This document shows positions 16,577-24,208 of a stretch of DNA of 64,000 nt, in pieces. This DNA comes from an uncultured Gemmiger sp. (lineage in GTDB: Bacteria > Bacillota > Clostridia > Oscillospirales > Ruminococcaceae): the NCBI RefSeq assembly GCF_934561205.1, contig NZ_CAKTFU010000005.1, forward strand, positions 62,001 to 126,000. The letters are read 5' to 3'. Position numbers and translations under genes: made by a program. A model generated the notes under the pieces. That model was not told where the DNA came from, searched no databases, and was given only the letters and a program-made list of their open reading frames with translations. Each line of letters opens with the position of its first letter. Position 1 is the stretch's first letter.

Positions 16577-17317
16577 ATGCTGGAACGTTGGAACCCCACG
16601 GTCAAGGCGGCTACTGTGCTCGTCTGCGTGATCTTGCTTTCGTTTGAATATCTTGTCAGCCTGAATTTGTTGGTGCTGGGCTGCTGCCTGCTGCTGGTGA
16701 TTTTTGGCTCCCGCGTCAGCATCAAAAAGTTGGGTGCTTTGCTGCTGCCCGCGTTTGTGGCTGCTTTCGGTCTGTTTGTTATGGGACTGTATTATGCCAA
16801 AAGCGGCAGCGGACAAACGGTGGATATGCAGGCACTTTCTGCCATGCCTTATGCTGTGCGTGCCGCCATGTCGCAGAACCTGTACACAGCGCTGCAATTG
16901 GCAACGCGGCTGCTGGCATTTGCGGGGCTGGGCATCCTGTTTGCCCTGACAACCGACAGTGATTTCTTTATCGCAAGCCTTCTGCACCAGTGCAAGCTGC
17001 CGCCGAAGTTCGCCTACGGCATTTTGGCGGCGTTTCACCTGATGCCCGGTATGGTGCGGGAATACGATCAGGTGCGCACGGCGTTCGCGGTGCGCGGGTT
17101 GAAAATCGGCGTATTCTCGATGAAGCCGGTATTTACGATGCTGGTAAACAGTGTCCGCTGGTCGGAATCCGTGGCAATGGCCATGGAGTCCAAGGGCTTT
17201 TGCGGTACGGCACCGCGAACCTACTACACGGTGCCCAAGGTGCAACCGGCAGACCTGCTGGCCGCCGCACTGGCTGTGGGCGGTGTGATAGCGGGCATGG
17301 TGTTTTTGCATTATTAA
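16577..17317 (+). CDS. ykoC: ECF transporter transmembrane (T) component YkoC
   Basis: A 246-residue EcfT-like protein with about five membrane helices and the two coupling motifs that contact the ATPases: VRG in the AVRGLKIG region and a variant second motif SKG in AMESKGF. It begins directly after the ykoD stop. It completes the YkoEDC transporter for a thiamine precursor and is the last gene of the operon; a terminator follows at 17325-17358. Confidence 0.93.
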   Translation: MLERWNPTVKAATVLVCVILLSFEYLVSLNLLVLGCCLLLVIFGSRVSIKKLGALLLPAFVAAFGLFVMGLYYAKSGSGQTVDMQALSAMPYAVRAAMSQNLYTALQLATRLLAFAGLGILFALTTDSDFFIASLLHQCKLPPKFAYGILAAFHLMPGMVREYDQVRTAFAVRGLKIGVFSMKPVFTMLVNSVRWSESVAMAMESKGFCGTAPRTYYTVPKVQPADLLAAALAVGGVIAGMVFLHY

Positions 17318-17324
17318 ACTAATA

Positions 17325-17358
17325 CCCCCTTTGCCATAACGGCAGAGGGGAATTTTTG
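17325..17358 (+). terminator. Terminator of the yko operon
   Basis: CCCCCTTTGCC pairs with GGCAGAGGGG across ATAAC, then AATTTTTG follows. Confidence 0.8.
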
Positions 17359-17368
17359 TGTGCAGCCC

Positions 17369-17397
17369 TTGGCAAACGCAGGGAAGATTGCTATAAT
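17369..17397 (+). promoter_or_regulatory. Promoter of the nitroreductase gene
   Basis: TTGGCA (17369-17374), 17 bases, TATAAT (17392-17397): near-consensus sigma-A spacing and sequence, 40 bases before the start codon. Confidence 0.85.
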
Positions 17398-17436
17398 AAA
17401 AAAAGTAAACTATACCACGAAACGGAGGAATCGGAG

Positions 17437-17949
17437 ATGGAATTTACCGAAGTTGTTAAAAATCGGTATTCCTGCAAGAAGTTCAGCGACCGTGCGGTAG
17501 AACTCGCCAAGCTGGAGGAAATCCTGGAGGCCGGACGTGCCGCGCCCACTGCCAAAAACCTGCAGGAACAGCGTATCTATGTAGTGCAGAGCCAAGCGGG
17601 ATTGGAAATGATCGACCGCATCACACCCTGCCGCTACGGCGCACCAACCTGCATGGTCGTAGCCTTTGACACCCAAAATATGTATACCTACCCCGGGGAA
17701 AAGCGCACCTCCGGTGTGGAAGATGCCGCCATTGTGGCAACGCATATGCTGTTGGCGGCGGCCAACGCGGGGGTGGACAGTTGCTGGCTGAACTGTTTTG
17801 ACCCGGATAAACTGGCCAAGGAGATGAACCTGCCGCAGAATGAGGAGGTTCTGATGATTCTCGATCTGGGCTATGCCGCCGCAGACGCGAAGCCCTTGCC
17901 GAATCATTTTTCCCGCAAGGCGCTGGCTGAAACGGTTTCCTACCTGTAA
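17437..17949 (+). CDS. Nitroreductase-family flavoprotein
   Basis: A 170-residue FMN-dependent oxidoreductase. RYSCKKFSDRAV at the N-terminus is the flavin phosphate-binding motif (RxSxRxF type). RAAPTAKNLQEQ and the C-terminal LDLGYAAADAKP region complete the small nitroreductase fold. It would reduce nitro or quinone compounds, or another electrophile, with NAD(P)H. ATG 17437 follows GGAGGAATCGGAG. It is monocistronic, with its own strong promoter and a perfect terminator. Confidence 0.9.
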   Translation: MEFTEVVKNRYSCKKFSDRAVELAKLEEILEAGRAAPTAKNLQEQRIYVVQSQAGLEMIDRITPCRYGAPTCMVVAFDTQNMYTYPGEKRTSGVEDAAIVATHMLLAAANAGVDSCWLNCFDPDKLAKEMNLPQNEEVLMILDLGYAAADAKPLPNHFSRKALAETVSYL

Positions 17950-17952
17950 AGC

Positions 17953-17989
17953 AAAAAGCAGGGCTGTCATGGCGACAGCCCTGCTTTTT
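17953..17989. terminator. Bidirectional terminator
   Basis: A perfect 16-bp stem (17953-17968 with 17974-17989) with loop ATGGC. A5 on one side and T5 on the other serve both the nitroreductase gene and the convergent 7-TM gene. Confidence 0.92.
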
Positions 17990-18007
17990 ATTGATATGGC
18001 GTACAGA

Positions 18008-18673
18008 TTACTTGCATTCTTTCTTCATGGCAGAATAGCCGATGAGAACGGTCCACACATAGGCGCAGGTCTTGGGGATCATCAGCATACCGATCATGGG
18101 GATGACATCGGCCCACAGAACAACGGGAATGTAGAAACCGAAGCTCAGCACAATGGTCAGCCACATCCAGCGGAAAGTCGAGTCGTTATGCTCCTTGGCA
18201 CTGCGGTAGAACAGCACGATGATGAGCAGGCCCATCAGTGCAAAGGGAATGTTGCGGTAAATGCCCCAGGACAGCGGGGATTCGGCGCTCAGCCAACGGT
18301 TCTGCGGCATCATGCACAGGATAACACGCACGGCAGCCAGGCCGTAGACAGCGGCAGTCAGGCCGTTGTTGCCCTTGACCTGGTAGCGCTCACGCCAGAC
18401 ATAGTACAGCAGCACATAAAAGACAGTCATGGTCACAGAGGTGATCCATTTGCCCAGACCCAGGGGAACGGTGAAGTTTTCAAGGCCCGTGGTGCACAGA
18501 GCCAGGGCACGGGGAATCAGATGGAACGAGTCGCCGGCACCCAGAACAACAGCCATCAGGCCGAACAGCTTGAACTGGTGGTTTCCCTTGCAACCACGGA
18601 TCATCAGGATACCGCTGGTGATAACGGATACCAGATATACGGCATCAAAAACGGTTTCTACGATTGCTTGCAT
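18008..18673 (-). CDS. Seven-helix integral membrane protein, function unknown
   Basis: A 221-residue protein with seven predicted membrane helices (about residues 3-25, 34-60, 75-93, 105-122, 135-158, 168-188, 190-214). It has a conserved-looking FGLMAVVLGAGDSFHLIPRAL segment and a Lys/Glu-rich C-terminus (SAMKKECK). ATG 18673 follows AAGGAG. I do not recognise a characterised family. It lies 30 bases downstream of a small membrane protein gene that carries a TetR-type operator, so both may be one regulated unit. Confidence 0.8.
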   Translation of the reverse strand: MQAIVETVFDAVYLVSVITSGILMIRGCKGNHQFKLFGLMAVVLGAGDSFHLIPRALALCTTGLENFTVPLGLGKWITSVTMTVFYVLLYYVWRERYQVKGNNGLTAAVYGLAAVRVILCMMPQNRWLSAESPLSWGIYRNIPFALMGLLIIVLFYRSAKEHNDSTFRWMWLTIVLSFGFYIPVVLWADVIPMIGMLMIPKTCAYVWTVLIGYSAMKKECK

Positions 18674-18703
18674 AGTTGATTACTCCTTGTTGACAGATTG
18701 AAT

Positions 18704-18943
18704 TTATCGTAACACTGCATTTTTGCGCAGGGTTGCCTTAGCTTTTATGGGCGTTAAGGGCTTGCCGAAAATAAAAAGCTGAAATACAGTAAAAACCAGT
18801 GCAGACAAGAGAATGTTTCCGGCTGAAAGACAGCCGGCATAGGCAAGGACGCCGATGCGCAGGATGTTGAAACCGGCGGCGCCCCACACAAGGCAGGCGA
18901 GCAGCAACAGGGTATTGCGATGAACTTTCATAGAAGGTCTCAT
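18704..18943 (-). CDS. Small two-helix membrane protein under a TetR-type operator
   Basis: About 79 residues from ATG 18943 (ATG 18931 and GTG 18955 are also in frame, and none has a strong Shine-Dalgarno site). Two hydrophobic segments, RNTLLLLACLVWGAAGFNIL and ILLSALVFTVFQLFIFG, are followed by a basic tail. It looks like the N-terminal half of a longer four-helix family I have seen in gut Clostridia, so it may be a truncated form; this is from memory and unverified. A perfect palindrome identical in design to the one before the TetR gene lies at 18949-18961, right at its start. Confidence 0.6.
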   Translation of the reverse strand: MRPSMKVHRNTLLLLACLVWGAAGFNILRIGVLAYAGCLSAGNILLSALVFTVFQLFIFGKPLTPIKAKATLRKNAVLR

Positions 18944-18948
18944 TTTAA

Positions 18949-18961
18949 TGAACACTGTTCA
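18949..18961. promoter_or_regulatory. TetR-type operator 2
   Basis: TGAACA-C-TGTTCA, a perfect 6-1-6 palindrome just upstream of the small membrane protein gene. It matches the site at 19583-19595 except for the central base. Confidence 0.75.
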
Positions 18962-18975
18962 ATTTGGACGTTATA

Positions 18976-18996
18976 AAATTCCCACACGGATGTGGG
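18976..18996 (-). terminator. Weak terminator after the TetR gene
   Basis: On the minus strand CCCACA-TCCG-TGTGGG (18996-18981) is followed by AATTTTAT. The stem is short. Confidence 0.5.
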
Positions 18997-19008
18997 AAGA
19001 AAATGTGG

Positions 19009-19566
19009 TCAATATAAGGTTCTGCGCACGATTTCCAGCACGGCGGAAGGGTCGTAGTCCTGCCGCAGCAAGGCTGACAGCATAAGCGAAAACAGAACGT
19101 CGGCAAATTTTTCAACGGTGAACTGCGCATTAAAGGCGTCAGGGCGGATTTTGGCATCCTGTTGCAGCACCGTGCACAGCCCATTTAGGATATGGTGCCA
19201 GGTTTGCTGCATGTGCCGTTTGCCGTCGGCCTTGTCCTCCCGCATAAAGCCGAGAGAGTGCAGCGTGAAGAAACCGGGGTACTGCTCATAGCCGTAGGCC
19301 ATGCGCTCGTACATCCATTTGACACAGGCCTGCACGTCCTGAAATACGGCCTCGTCCTGCGGGCGGTGGAAAATTTCGCACCAAACGCTTTCGACCGTGG
19401 CGCTGATAAGCTCAGCCTTGGAGTCATAATAGTTGTAGATAGAGCCGACCGAGACCCCGCATGCCGAGGCGACGGAACGGATACTGACTGCCGCCCAGCC
19501 TTTTTCGCGGATGAGTTCGCGGCTGGTTTTTAAGATATCTTCCTTGGAGGTTACGATTGTATTCAT
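19009..19566 (-). CDS. TetR/AcrR-family repressor
   Basis: A 185-residue regulator. The N-terminal helix-turn-helix domain (about residues 5-50) reads GWAAVSIRSVASACGVSVGSIYNYYDSKAEL, the classic TetR signature. The C-terminal domain would bind an unknown ligand. ATG 19566 is preceded by AAGGTGG. The near-consensus promoter at 19602-19629 and the palindrome at 19583-19595 between promoter and start codon predict autorepression. The same palindrome at 18949 extends control to the membrane protein genes downstream. Confidence 0.92.
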   Translation of the reverse strand: MNTIVTSKEDILKTSRELIREKGWAAVSIRSVASACGVSVGSIYNYYDSKAELISATVESVWCEIFHRPQDEAVFQDVQACVKWMYERMAYGYEQYPGFFTLHSLGFMREDKADGKRHMQQTWHHILNGLCTVLQQDAKIRPDAFNAQFTVEKFADVLFSLMLSALLRQDYDPSAVLEIVRRTLY

Positions 19567-19582
19567 GTGGCCACCTTCAATA

Positions 19583-19595
19583 TGAACAATGTTCA
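19583..19595. promoter_or_regulatory. TetR-type operator 1
   Basis: TGAACA-A-TGTTCA, a perfect 6-1-6 palindrome lying 7 bases downstream of the -10 element of the TetR gene, in the initially transcribed region, where a bound repressor would block transcription. Confidence 0.8.
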
Positions 19596-19601
19596 CTATT
19601 G

Positions 19602-19629
19602 ATTATACTCCCTACTCCCACTTTGTCAA
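19602..19629 (-). promoter_or_regulatory. Promoter of the TetR gene
   Basis: Minus strand TTGACA (19629-19624), 16 bases, TATAAT (19607-19602): both hexamers are consensus. Confidence 0.9.
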
Positions 19630-19736
19630 GAGGATTTCATAAAAAGTTTATATTATTAAAATAGAAGCGGCACAGCGTTAAAAACGCTGTACTGTAGGCT
19701 GTTTGCGTCAATGGGAATCTGTAATTTTGGCAAATA

Positions 19737-19791
19737 AAAAGGCCCGCACCGGCGGGATACTGCGGTATCCTTGACCGGTGCGGGGCTTCTG
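19737..19791 (-). terminator. Terminator of the beta-galactosidase gene
   Basis: The outer stem CCCGCACCGG/CCGGTGCGGG encloses a second hairpin, GGATAC/GTATCC. On the minus strand CCTTTTTATTTG follows. Confidence 0.85.
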
Positions 19792-19812
19792 CTTTTATGA
19801 TGGAAAGGAAGT

Positions 19813-22059
19813 TTATTTCTTGATTTGGATCAACTGGGCGTTGATGCTGTTCAGGAACTTGTCGCCCAAGGAGGAATCGGGCATCATCTCGCACATAACT
19901 TTGGGGCTCATCTTCTTGAGCATATCCCACATACCGACACCCGGCTCGATGGAGAAGTTGGTGGTCAGCTTGACGGCTTTTGTCACGATGGCAAAGGCTT
20001 CCTCGTTCTTGGCAAGCTCGTCAAGGCTGTCGTTGACATTGTAGTAGCCCTCAGGGAATTCCATCGGGGCATCCAGATCCAGGCTGCCTACCTGCTGGAA
20101 CCAGTTGGCAACACCCTCGACGTGCTCGGTGAATTCGGGCAGAACGTAGCTGGCGGGTTCTTTATCGACCTTTTCCAGCGTGATGCAGTCGCGGGCATCC
20201 TCGGTGACAGCCATCAGGGTGTTGAAGCCGGGCTGCAGGGCAACCTCAAAGCGGAAGATGCGGTGCGCCTGCTGCTTGCCGACTTCCTTGCCGTTCAGGA
20301 ACAGGGTGACCTCATCCTGATTGGAATAGACCTTGACCTCGATGGTTTCGCCTGCGCGCTGGGCATAGCGGCGACCTACGATGTGAACCATCGGCTCCTT
20401 GGACCAGTAAGCCTGATAGAGGTAGAAGCTCTCCTTGCGGGTCTTGCGGTCGATGGTGACCAAGCCCTTGTTGTTGCGTCCGCCGACGCCGCCCTCGTTA
20501 CGGGCTGCGCAGCCGAAGTCGAACATATTCCAGACGTGGGTGGACCATACCCAAGGACGATCCTCAAAGACCTGTGCCATATGCTCGTGGTACAGGGTCT
20601 GGTATTCCTCGCTGTAATCCTTGCGCTGCGGGTTGCTGCTGTGCCAGTTCACGATGCCCTCACAGCCGTACTCGGACACGCCGAGGCAGATGTCGGGATG
20701 CTCTGCGTGGAACTTATCCAGCCACGGACCATTGTCCTCGATTTTGCCGCCGTACCAGCCGAAGTAGTGGTTGTAGCTTTCCAGATCGGTGATGTGGTGC
20801 ATGGGACCATCGGTCGGGGTGTGGGAGACGTGGGCAATGGTGGTCAGACGGGTCGGGTCCAGCTCCTTGACCAGCTTCTGCAGGTCGTGGTGACGGTCGA
20901 CCAGCTCCTGGCTGATGCCGCCGATAAGGATTTCGTTGGAGATACCCCAGAACATGATGGAGGGGTGGTTATAGTTCTGAATGACCAGTTCCTTCATTTC
21001 CTGGCGGCAATGCTCGTGGGCATCATCACCGGGCTTGAAAACGCTGATAAAGGGAATCTCGGCCCAAACGGCAAAGCCCAACTGGTCGCAGGCGTTGTAG
21101 AAGTCCTGGCTGTGCTGATAATGTGCCAGACGGATGGTGTTGGCACCCAGCTCCTTGATGATCTGTGCATCCTCGTAGTGATCATCGGCAGTGAGGGCGT
21201 TGCCCTTGTACAGGCGATCCTGGTGGCGGGAAACACCGCGCAGGGGAGTGGGCACGCCATTGATGGAGAAGCCGCCGTCGGGGGTGACAGCAAAGCTGCG
21301 CACACCGGCGTTGACGGTAATCTCATCATAGGTCTCGTTGCGGCGGTTCAGGCGGACGGTAACCATGTACAGGTTGGGGTCGTCCATGCTCCACAGGACG
21401 GCATCGGGAATGTGCAGGGTGACGGCTGTGTTGTCAGAGGGGCGCACAGCACCGGCAATCTCCCAGCCGTAGGGATCCTCCAGAATGTACTGGACGGTAA
21501 AGTCGTCGCCGGGGTTGGTGACAAAAGCCTGCATAGTAAAGTCTGCACCGCCGTCCTCGGTCGGGGTGGGGGTGACCATGATACCGGGGCCGCCGTAGTA
21601 GTCCAGATCAAAGTGGGTCTCGGGTACGCTGATCAGGTTGACGCCGCGGTACAGGCCGCCGTAGAAGGTAAAGTCGGCAGAGGCGGGGTACATGGTGGGG
21701 GTGTCCTCGTTGCTGACCTCGATGCTGATTTCGTTGTCACCGGCAACGCACAGGTCGGTAATATCGGCGCGGAAGCAGGAGTAACCGCCCTCGTGGGTAA
21801 CGGCGTCCTTGCCGTTGATGCGCACGGTAGCCTTCAGGGCAGCGGCGGGGATCTCAACATACAGGCGGCCGCCGGCCAGGGGCTGGGTGGGAGCCTTAAA
21901 GGTGCGGGTGTAGACGGCGGTGGTGCGCAGATAACTGCCGTTGCCGTCCATGCCGTCCACAGCGTTCCAGGTATGGGGCAGGTTGACGGTCTCAGTCTCA
22001 CGCTCGCCCTTGGGGAAGGTGAGGGTCCAGCCTTTGTTGAGGGAATACAGGTTTCTCAT
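19813..22059 (-). CDS. GH2 beta-galactosidase-type glycosidase
   Basis: A 748-residue cytoplasmic GH2 enzyme with an N-terminal sugar-binding domain (about 1-165), an immunoglobulin-like domain, a TIM barrel (about 275-560) and C-terminal beta domains. The general acid/base is the Glu of WGISNEIL and the nucleophile is the Glu of GVSEYGCEG. GVSRHQDRLYKGNAL is the conserved barrel entry. ATG 22059 follows AAGGAG, and there is no signal peptide. It is likely exo-acting on beta-galactosides; a glucuronidase is less likely because the N-x-K motif is missing. It lies downstream of an AraC regulator and has its own terminator. Confidence 0.88.
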   Translation of the reverse strand: MRNLYSLNKGWTLTFPKGERETETVNLPHTWNAVDGMDGNGSYLRTTAVYTRTFKAPTQPLAGGRLYVEIPAAALKATVRINGKDAVTHEGGYSCFRADITDLCVAGDNEISIEVSNEDTPTMYPASADFTFYGGLYRGVNLISVPETHFDLDYYGGPGIMVTPTPTEDGGADFTMQAFVTNPGDDFTVQYILEDPYGWEIAGAVRPSDNTAVTLHIPDAVLWSMDDPNLYMVTVRLNRRNETYDEITVNAGVRSFAVTPDGGFSINGVPTPLRGVSRHQDRLYKGNALTADDHYEDAQIIKELGANTIRLAHYQHSQDFYNACDQLGFAVWAEIPFISVFKPGDDAHEHCRQEMKELVIQNYNHPSIMFWGISNEILIGGISQELVDRHHDLQKLVKELDPTRLTTIAHVSHTPTDGPMHHITDLESYNHYFGWYGGKIEDNGPWLDKFHAEHPDICLGVSEYGCEGIVNWHSSNPQRKDYSEEYQTLYHEHMAQVFEDRPWVWSTHVWNMFDFGCAARNEGGVGGRNNKGLVTIDRKTRKESFYLYQAYWSKEPMVHIVGRRYAQRAGETIEVKVYSNQDEVTLFLNGKEVGKQQAHRIFRFEVALQPGFNTLMAVTEDARDCITLEKVDKEPASYVLPEFTEHVEGVANWFQQVGSLDLDAPMEFPEGYYNVNDSLDELAKNEEAFAIVTKAVKLTTNFSIEPGVGMWDMLKKMSPKVMCEMMPDSSLGDKFLNSINAQLIQIKK

Positions 22060-22148
22060 GAAAAAATCTCCTTTCGGTGGGTGCCTTAGGGGCTTCATTC
22101 TTGTTTTACTCTGTAATCAGTGTACCATGAAAGCGGCGGGGCAGGGTA

Positions 22149-22164
22149 GAACATTTTTATGTTC
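22149..22164. promoter_or_regulatory. Inverted repeat in the beta-galactosidase promoter region
   Basis: GAACAT-TTTT-ATGTTC, a perfect 6-4-6 inverted repeat about 30-45 bases upstream of a plausible minus-strand -10 (TACACT, near 22124-22119). It could be an operator. Confidence 0.35.
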
Positions 22165-22217
22165 CATTCGTATTTTCTTGCTATGATTGCTGATCAGTAG
22201 TTGCGCAGAAACACAAA

Positions 22218-23435
22218 TCAACGGTTCATCATGGCTTTCTTTTCGCGGCGATACTGTGTCGGGGTTGTGCCGATCTGCTTTTTGAAAATCTTGGTGAAAT
22301 AGTTCACATCCAAAATGCCGACCTCGGCAGCTACGGCAGCAATGCTGCGGTCCGTGGAGGCCAACAGCACAGCGGCGCGGTCGACGCGCTGGGAGTTGAT
22401 GTAGTCCACAATGGTGGTGCCGGTGTCCTGCTTGAACAGGCTGGACAGATACGACGGGCTGATAAAGCACATAGCAGCAAGACTTTTCAGCGACATTTGC
22501 TCGGCCAGATTCAGGTTGATATGGTTGATTACCTTTTGCACCAGCGGGGTGTAATTCTTGACGGAGTAGCGCTGCACATAGGCACAATACTCGCGCACCA
22601 TATCCCAAATCATCGAGGGGTCGTTCAAATCGGTGATTGCCTCAATCTGTGTGGCATAGCGGGAGGATATCTTGTCGATGTAATACGGATGTACCTTGCC
22701 GCGCTCGATGGCCTTGCGCATCAGGGTGTTCATGATGGTCATCTTGGTTTTGATTTGGTAGAGCGTGCCGCAGAATCGCCCGTTGTAGGTGTAGCGCCCC
22801 ATCTGGTGGCAGACGTTGATGGCGGCGTCCACATCGCCGCGGCTGACCGCGTCGATCAGCTTGTTTTCGGTGGCGTAGCGCTCCTCCAGCATAGTTTGCG
22901 GCAGCTCCTGCTCAAAACTCGGTTCCTGGAAAAACCGGGTGTCCAGCGCAAAATTCAGCGGCAGAAACTCATGCTTTTCCACCACGCGGTATTCGTCGGG
23001 CGGCATCATCAGCCCCACAATGGTGCTGATGGTCGAGATAAAGCGGTTGTCCTGTACTACGCGCACGCTGCTGTAATAATTCTGTACGACCTCACAGGCT
23101 TCCTTGCCGATGTGCTTGCGGATCCATTCGCTGGTTTCCTTTGTGCGGGTGCCACTCGTCCACGGTCCCATCAGGAATACGGATTCCGGCTCGTCAGGGA
23201 TACGGAACAGTGCATATTGCAGCTCAAACATATCCTCGGTGACGGTCAGCACGTTTTCAGCGGTGCTTTGTATCAGCAGCTTGCCGAACTCCTGCCATTC
23301 AAATTGAGGGTCAAGTGCTTTGCGCAGACCGTAGTCAAAGTCCTCCAGCCCGGTAAAAGGGGCGGCAACCCGCAGGCATTTGATATCGTAACTGGACGCC
23401 AGCTTTTTTAAGACAAGCAACGGATCCAACTGCAT
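22218..23435 (-). CDS. AraC-family transcriptional activator
   Basis: A 405-residue regulator with a large N-terminal domain of unknown fold (about 1-300) and a C-terminal AraC/XylS double helix-turn-helix (about 305-400) with HINLNLAEQMSLKSLAAMCFISPSYLSSLFKQ-type first helix pair and the second pair ending VNYFTKIFKKQIGTTPTQYR. ATG 23435 follows GAGGTG. It sits just upstream of the GH2 beta-galactosidase gene and near the GPH symporter and glucuronidase, so it probably activates one or both in response to a sugar. Direct repeats at 25873-25908 are candidate sites. Confidence 0.9.
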   Translation of the reverse strand: MQLDPLLVLKKLASSYDIKCLRVAAPFTGLEDFDYGLRKALDPQFEWQEFGKLLIQSTAENVLTVTEDMFELQYALFRIPDEPESVFLMGPWTSGTRTKETSEWIRKHIGKEACEVVQNYYSSVRVVQDNRFISTISTIVGLMMPPDEYRVVEKHEFLPLNFALDTRFFQEPSFEQELPQTMLEERYATENKLIDAVSRGDVDAAINVCHQMGRYTYNGRFCGTLYQIKTKMTIMNTLMRKAIERGKVHPYYIDKISSRYATQIEAITDLNDPSMIWDMVREYCAYVQRYSVKNYTPLVQKVINHINLNLAEQMSLKSLAAMCFISPSYLSSLFKQDTGTTIVDYINSQRVDRAAVLLASTDRSIAAVAAEVGILDVNYFTKIFKKQIGTTPTQYRREKKAMMNR

Positions 23436-23562
23436 AACAGGCACCTCACATCTTAAGATTCCGCTTCTATTATACCCGATGCAGCGAGCACTTGCAAGAT
23501 ATAACAAAAACCGACCGCAGCGTATTTTTGCATACGGCGGTCGGTTCATTTCAGACATAGTA

Positions 23563-23697
23563 TTATTTGCGGTGGCGGTGTTCAGCTACATAGCGCATGA
23601 TGGCCGGCAGTACAATGGCCAGCAGAATCAATACGACCAGCACCCAGCCGCTGGGGGCTTCGTGGTTGGGGTTGAACAGCAGTTGCATAATATCCAT
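23563..23697 (-). CDS. 44-residue single-pass membrane protein
   Basis: ATG 23697 (AAAGG upstream) opens a 44-codon frame ending at TAA 23563-23565. It has a short polar start, one long hydrophobic helix (about residues 18-34, WVLVVLILLAIVLPAIM) and a basic His/Arg tail, so the C-terminus is probably cytoplasmic. It lies 28 bases after the TM2-domain gene in the same direction. Small membrane proteins of this type often modify a partner, but none is evident. I recognise no family. Confidence 0.55.
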   Translation of the reverse strand: MDIMQLLFNPNHEAPSGWVLVVLILLAIVLPAIMRYVAEHRHRK

Positions 23698-23725
23698 AGT
23701 AAGCAGCCTTTCTTTGTTATAAGGG

Positions 23726-24106
23726 TTACAGTTCGATCATACCGTTTTCATCCGGCAGCATCGGAATGACCGTTATAGCATCAATAATGGTCATGGCGAT
23801 GGAAATTCCCGTCCAGCAGGTGGCAAGATAGAAAATGCCCGTGATCCATTGCCTGGCATAAAAGCGGTGGGCGCCGAAAATACCCAAAATGCACAAACGC
23901 AGGTAGGTTTTGCGGCTGACCTTTTGCTTTACGCGGTTGGCGCGCACATTGAAAAATGCATCGATCGCGTGCCAGATGGGGCCATGCTTGGCGGTATCCG
24001 TAATGCCGTTTTCCTCCCGCAGGGAGTTGAGCTGATCCTGCGCAATCGCGATATCAACAGCGGTCGGCTTTTCGTTCTTTTCGGATGTTTGGTTCTGATC
24101 GTTCAA
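23726..24106 (-). CDS. TM2-domain membrane protein
   Basis: About 126 residues. The C-terminal half has the TM2 signature: a first helix with LCILGIFGAHRFYARQWITG followed by a second helix (IFYLATCWTGISIAMTIIDAI). The N-terminal half is soluble, basic and Asn/Gln/Lys-rich. I chose TTG 24106 because AGGAG lies 10 bases upstream; a GTG at 24142 is in frame but lies in the terminator stem of the adjacent symporter gene. The role of TM2 proteins is poorly known. It probably forms a unit with the 44-residue protein downstream. Confidence 0.75.
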   Translation of the reverse strand: MNDQNQTSEKNEKPTAVDIAIAQDQLNSLREENGITDTAKHGPIWHAIDAFFNVRANRVKQKVSRKTYLRLCILGIFGAHRFYARQWITGIFYLATCWTGISIAMTIIDAITVIPMLPDENGMIEL

Positions 24107-24125
24107 GTTTGAATCTCTCCTAACA

Positions 24126-24162
24126 AAAGAAGGAAGCCGCACCGCCGAGGCGGGCGGCTTCC
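24126..24162 (-). terminator. Terminator of the GPH symporter gene
   Basis: GGAAGCCGC (24132-24140) pairs with GCGGCTTCC (24154-24162). On the minus strand TTCTTTTG follows the stem. Confidence 0.75.
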
Positions 24163-24208
24163 TGTGTAAGCTGCTTTAAGTATACAGTATTCAGGGCAGA
24201 TTTGTCAA

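Noticed and set aside
19825..22089. A 754-codon open frame opposite the GH2 beta-galactosidase gene
   Set aside because: It is a shadow of the real gene: low-complexity Val/Gly/Asp/Ala translation, no Shine-Dalgarno site, no motifs. The opposite strand has catalytic motifs and a good start.
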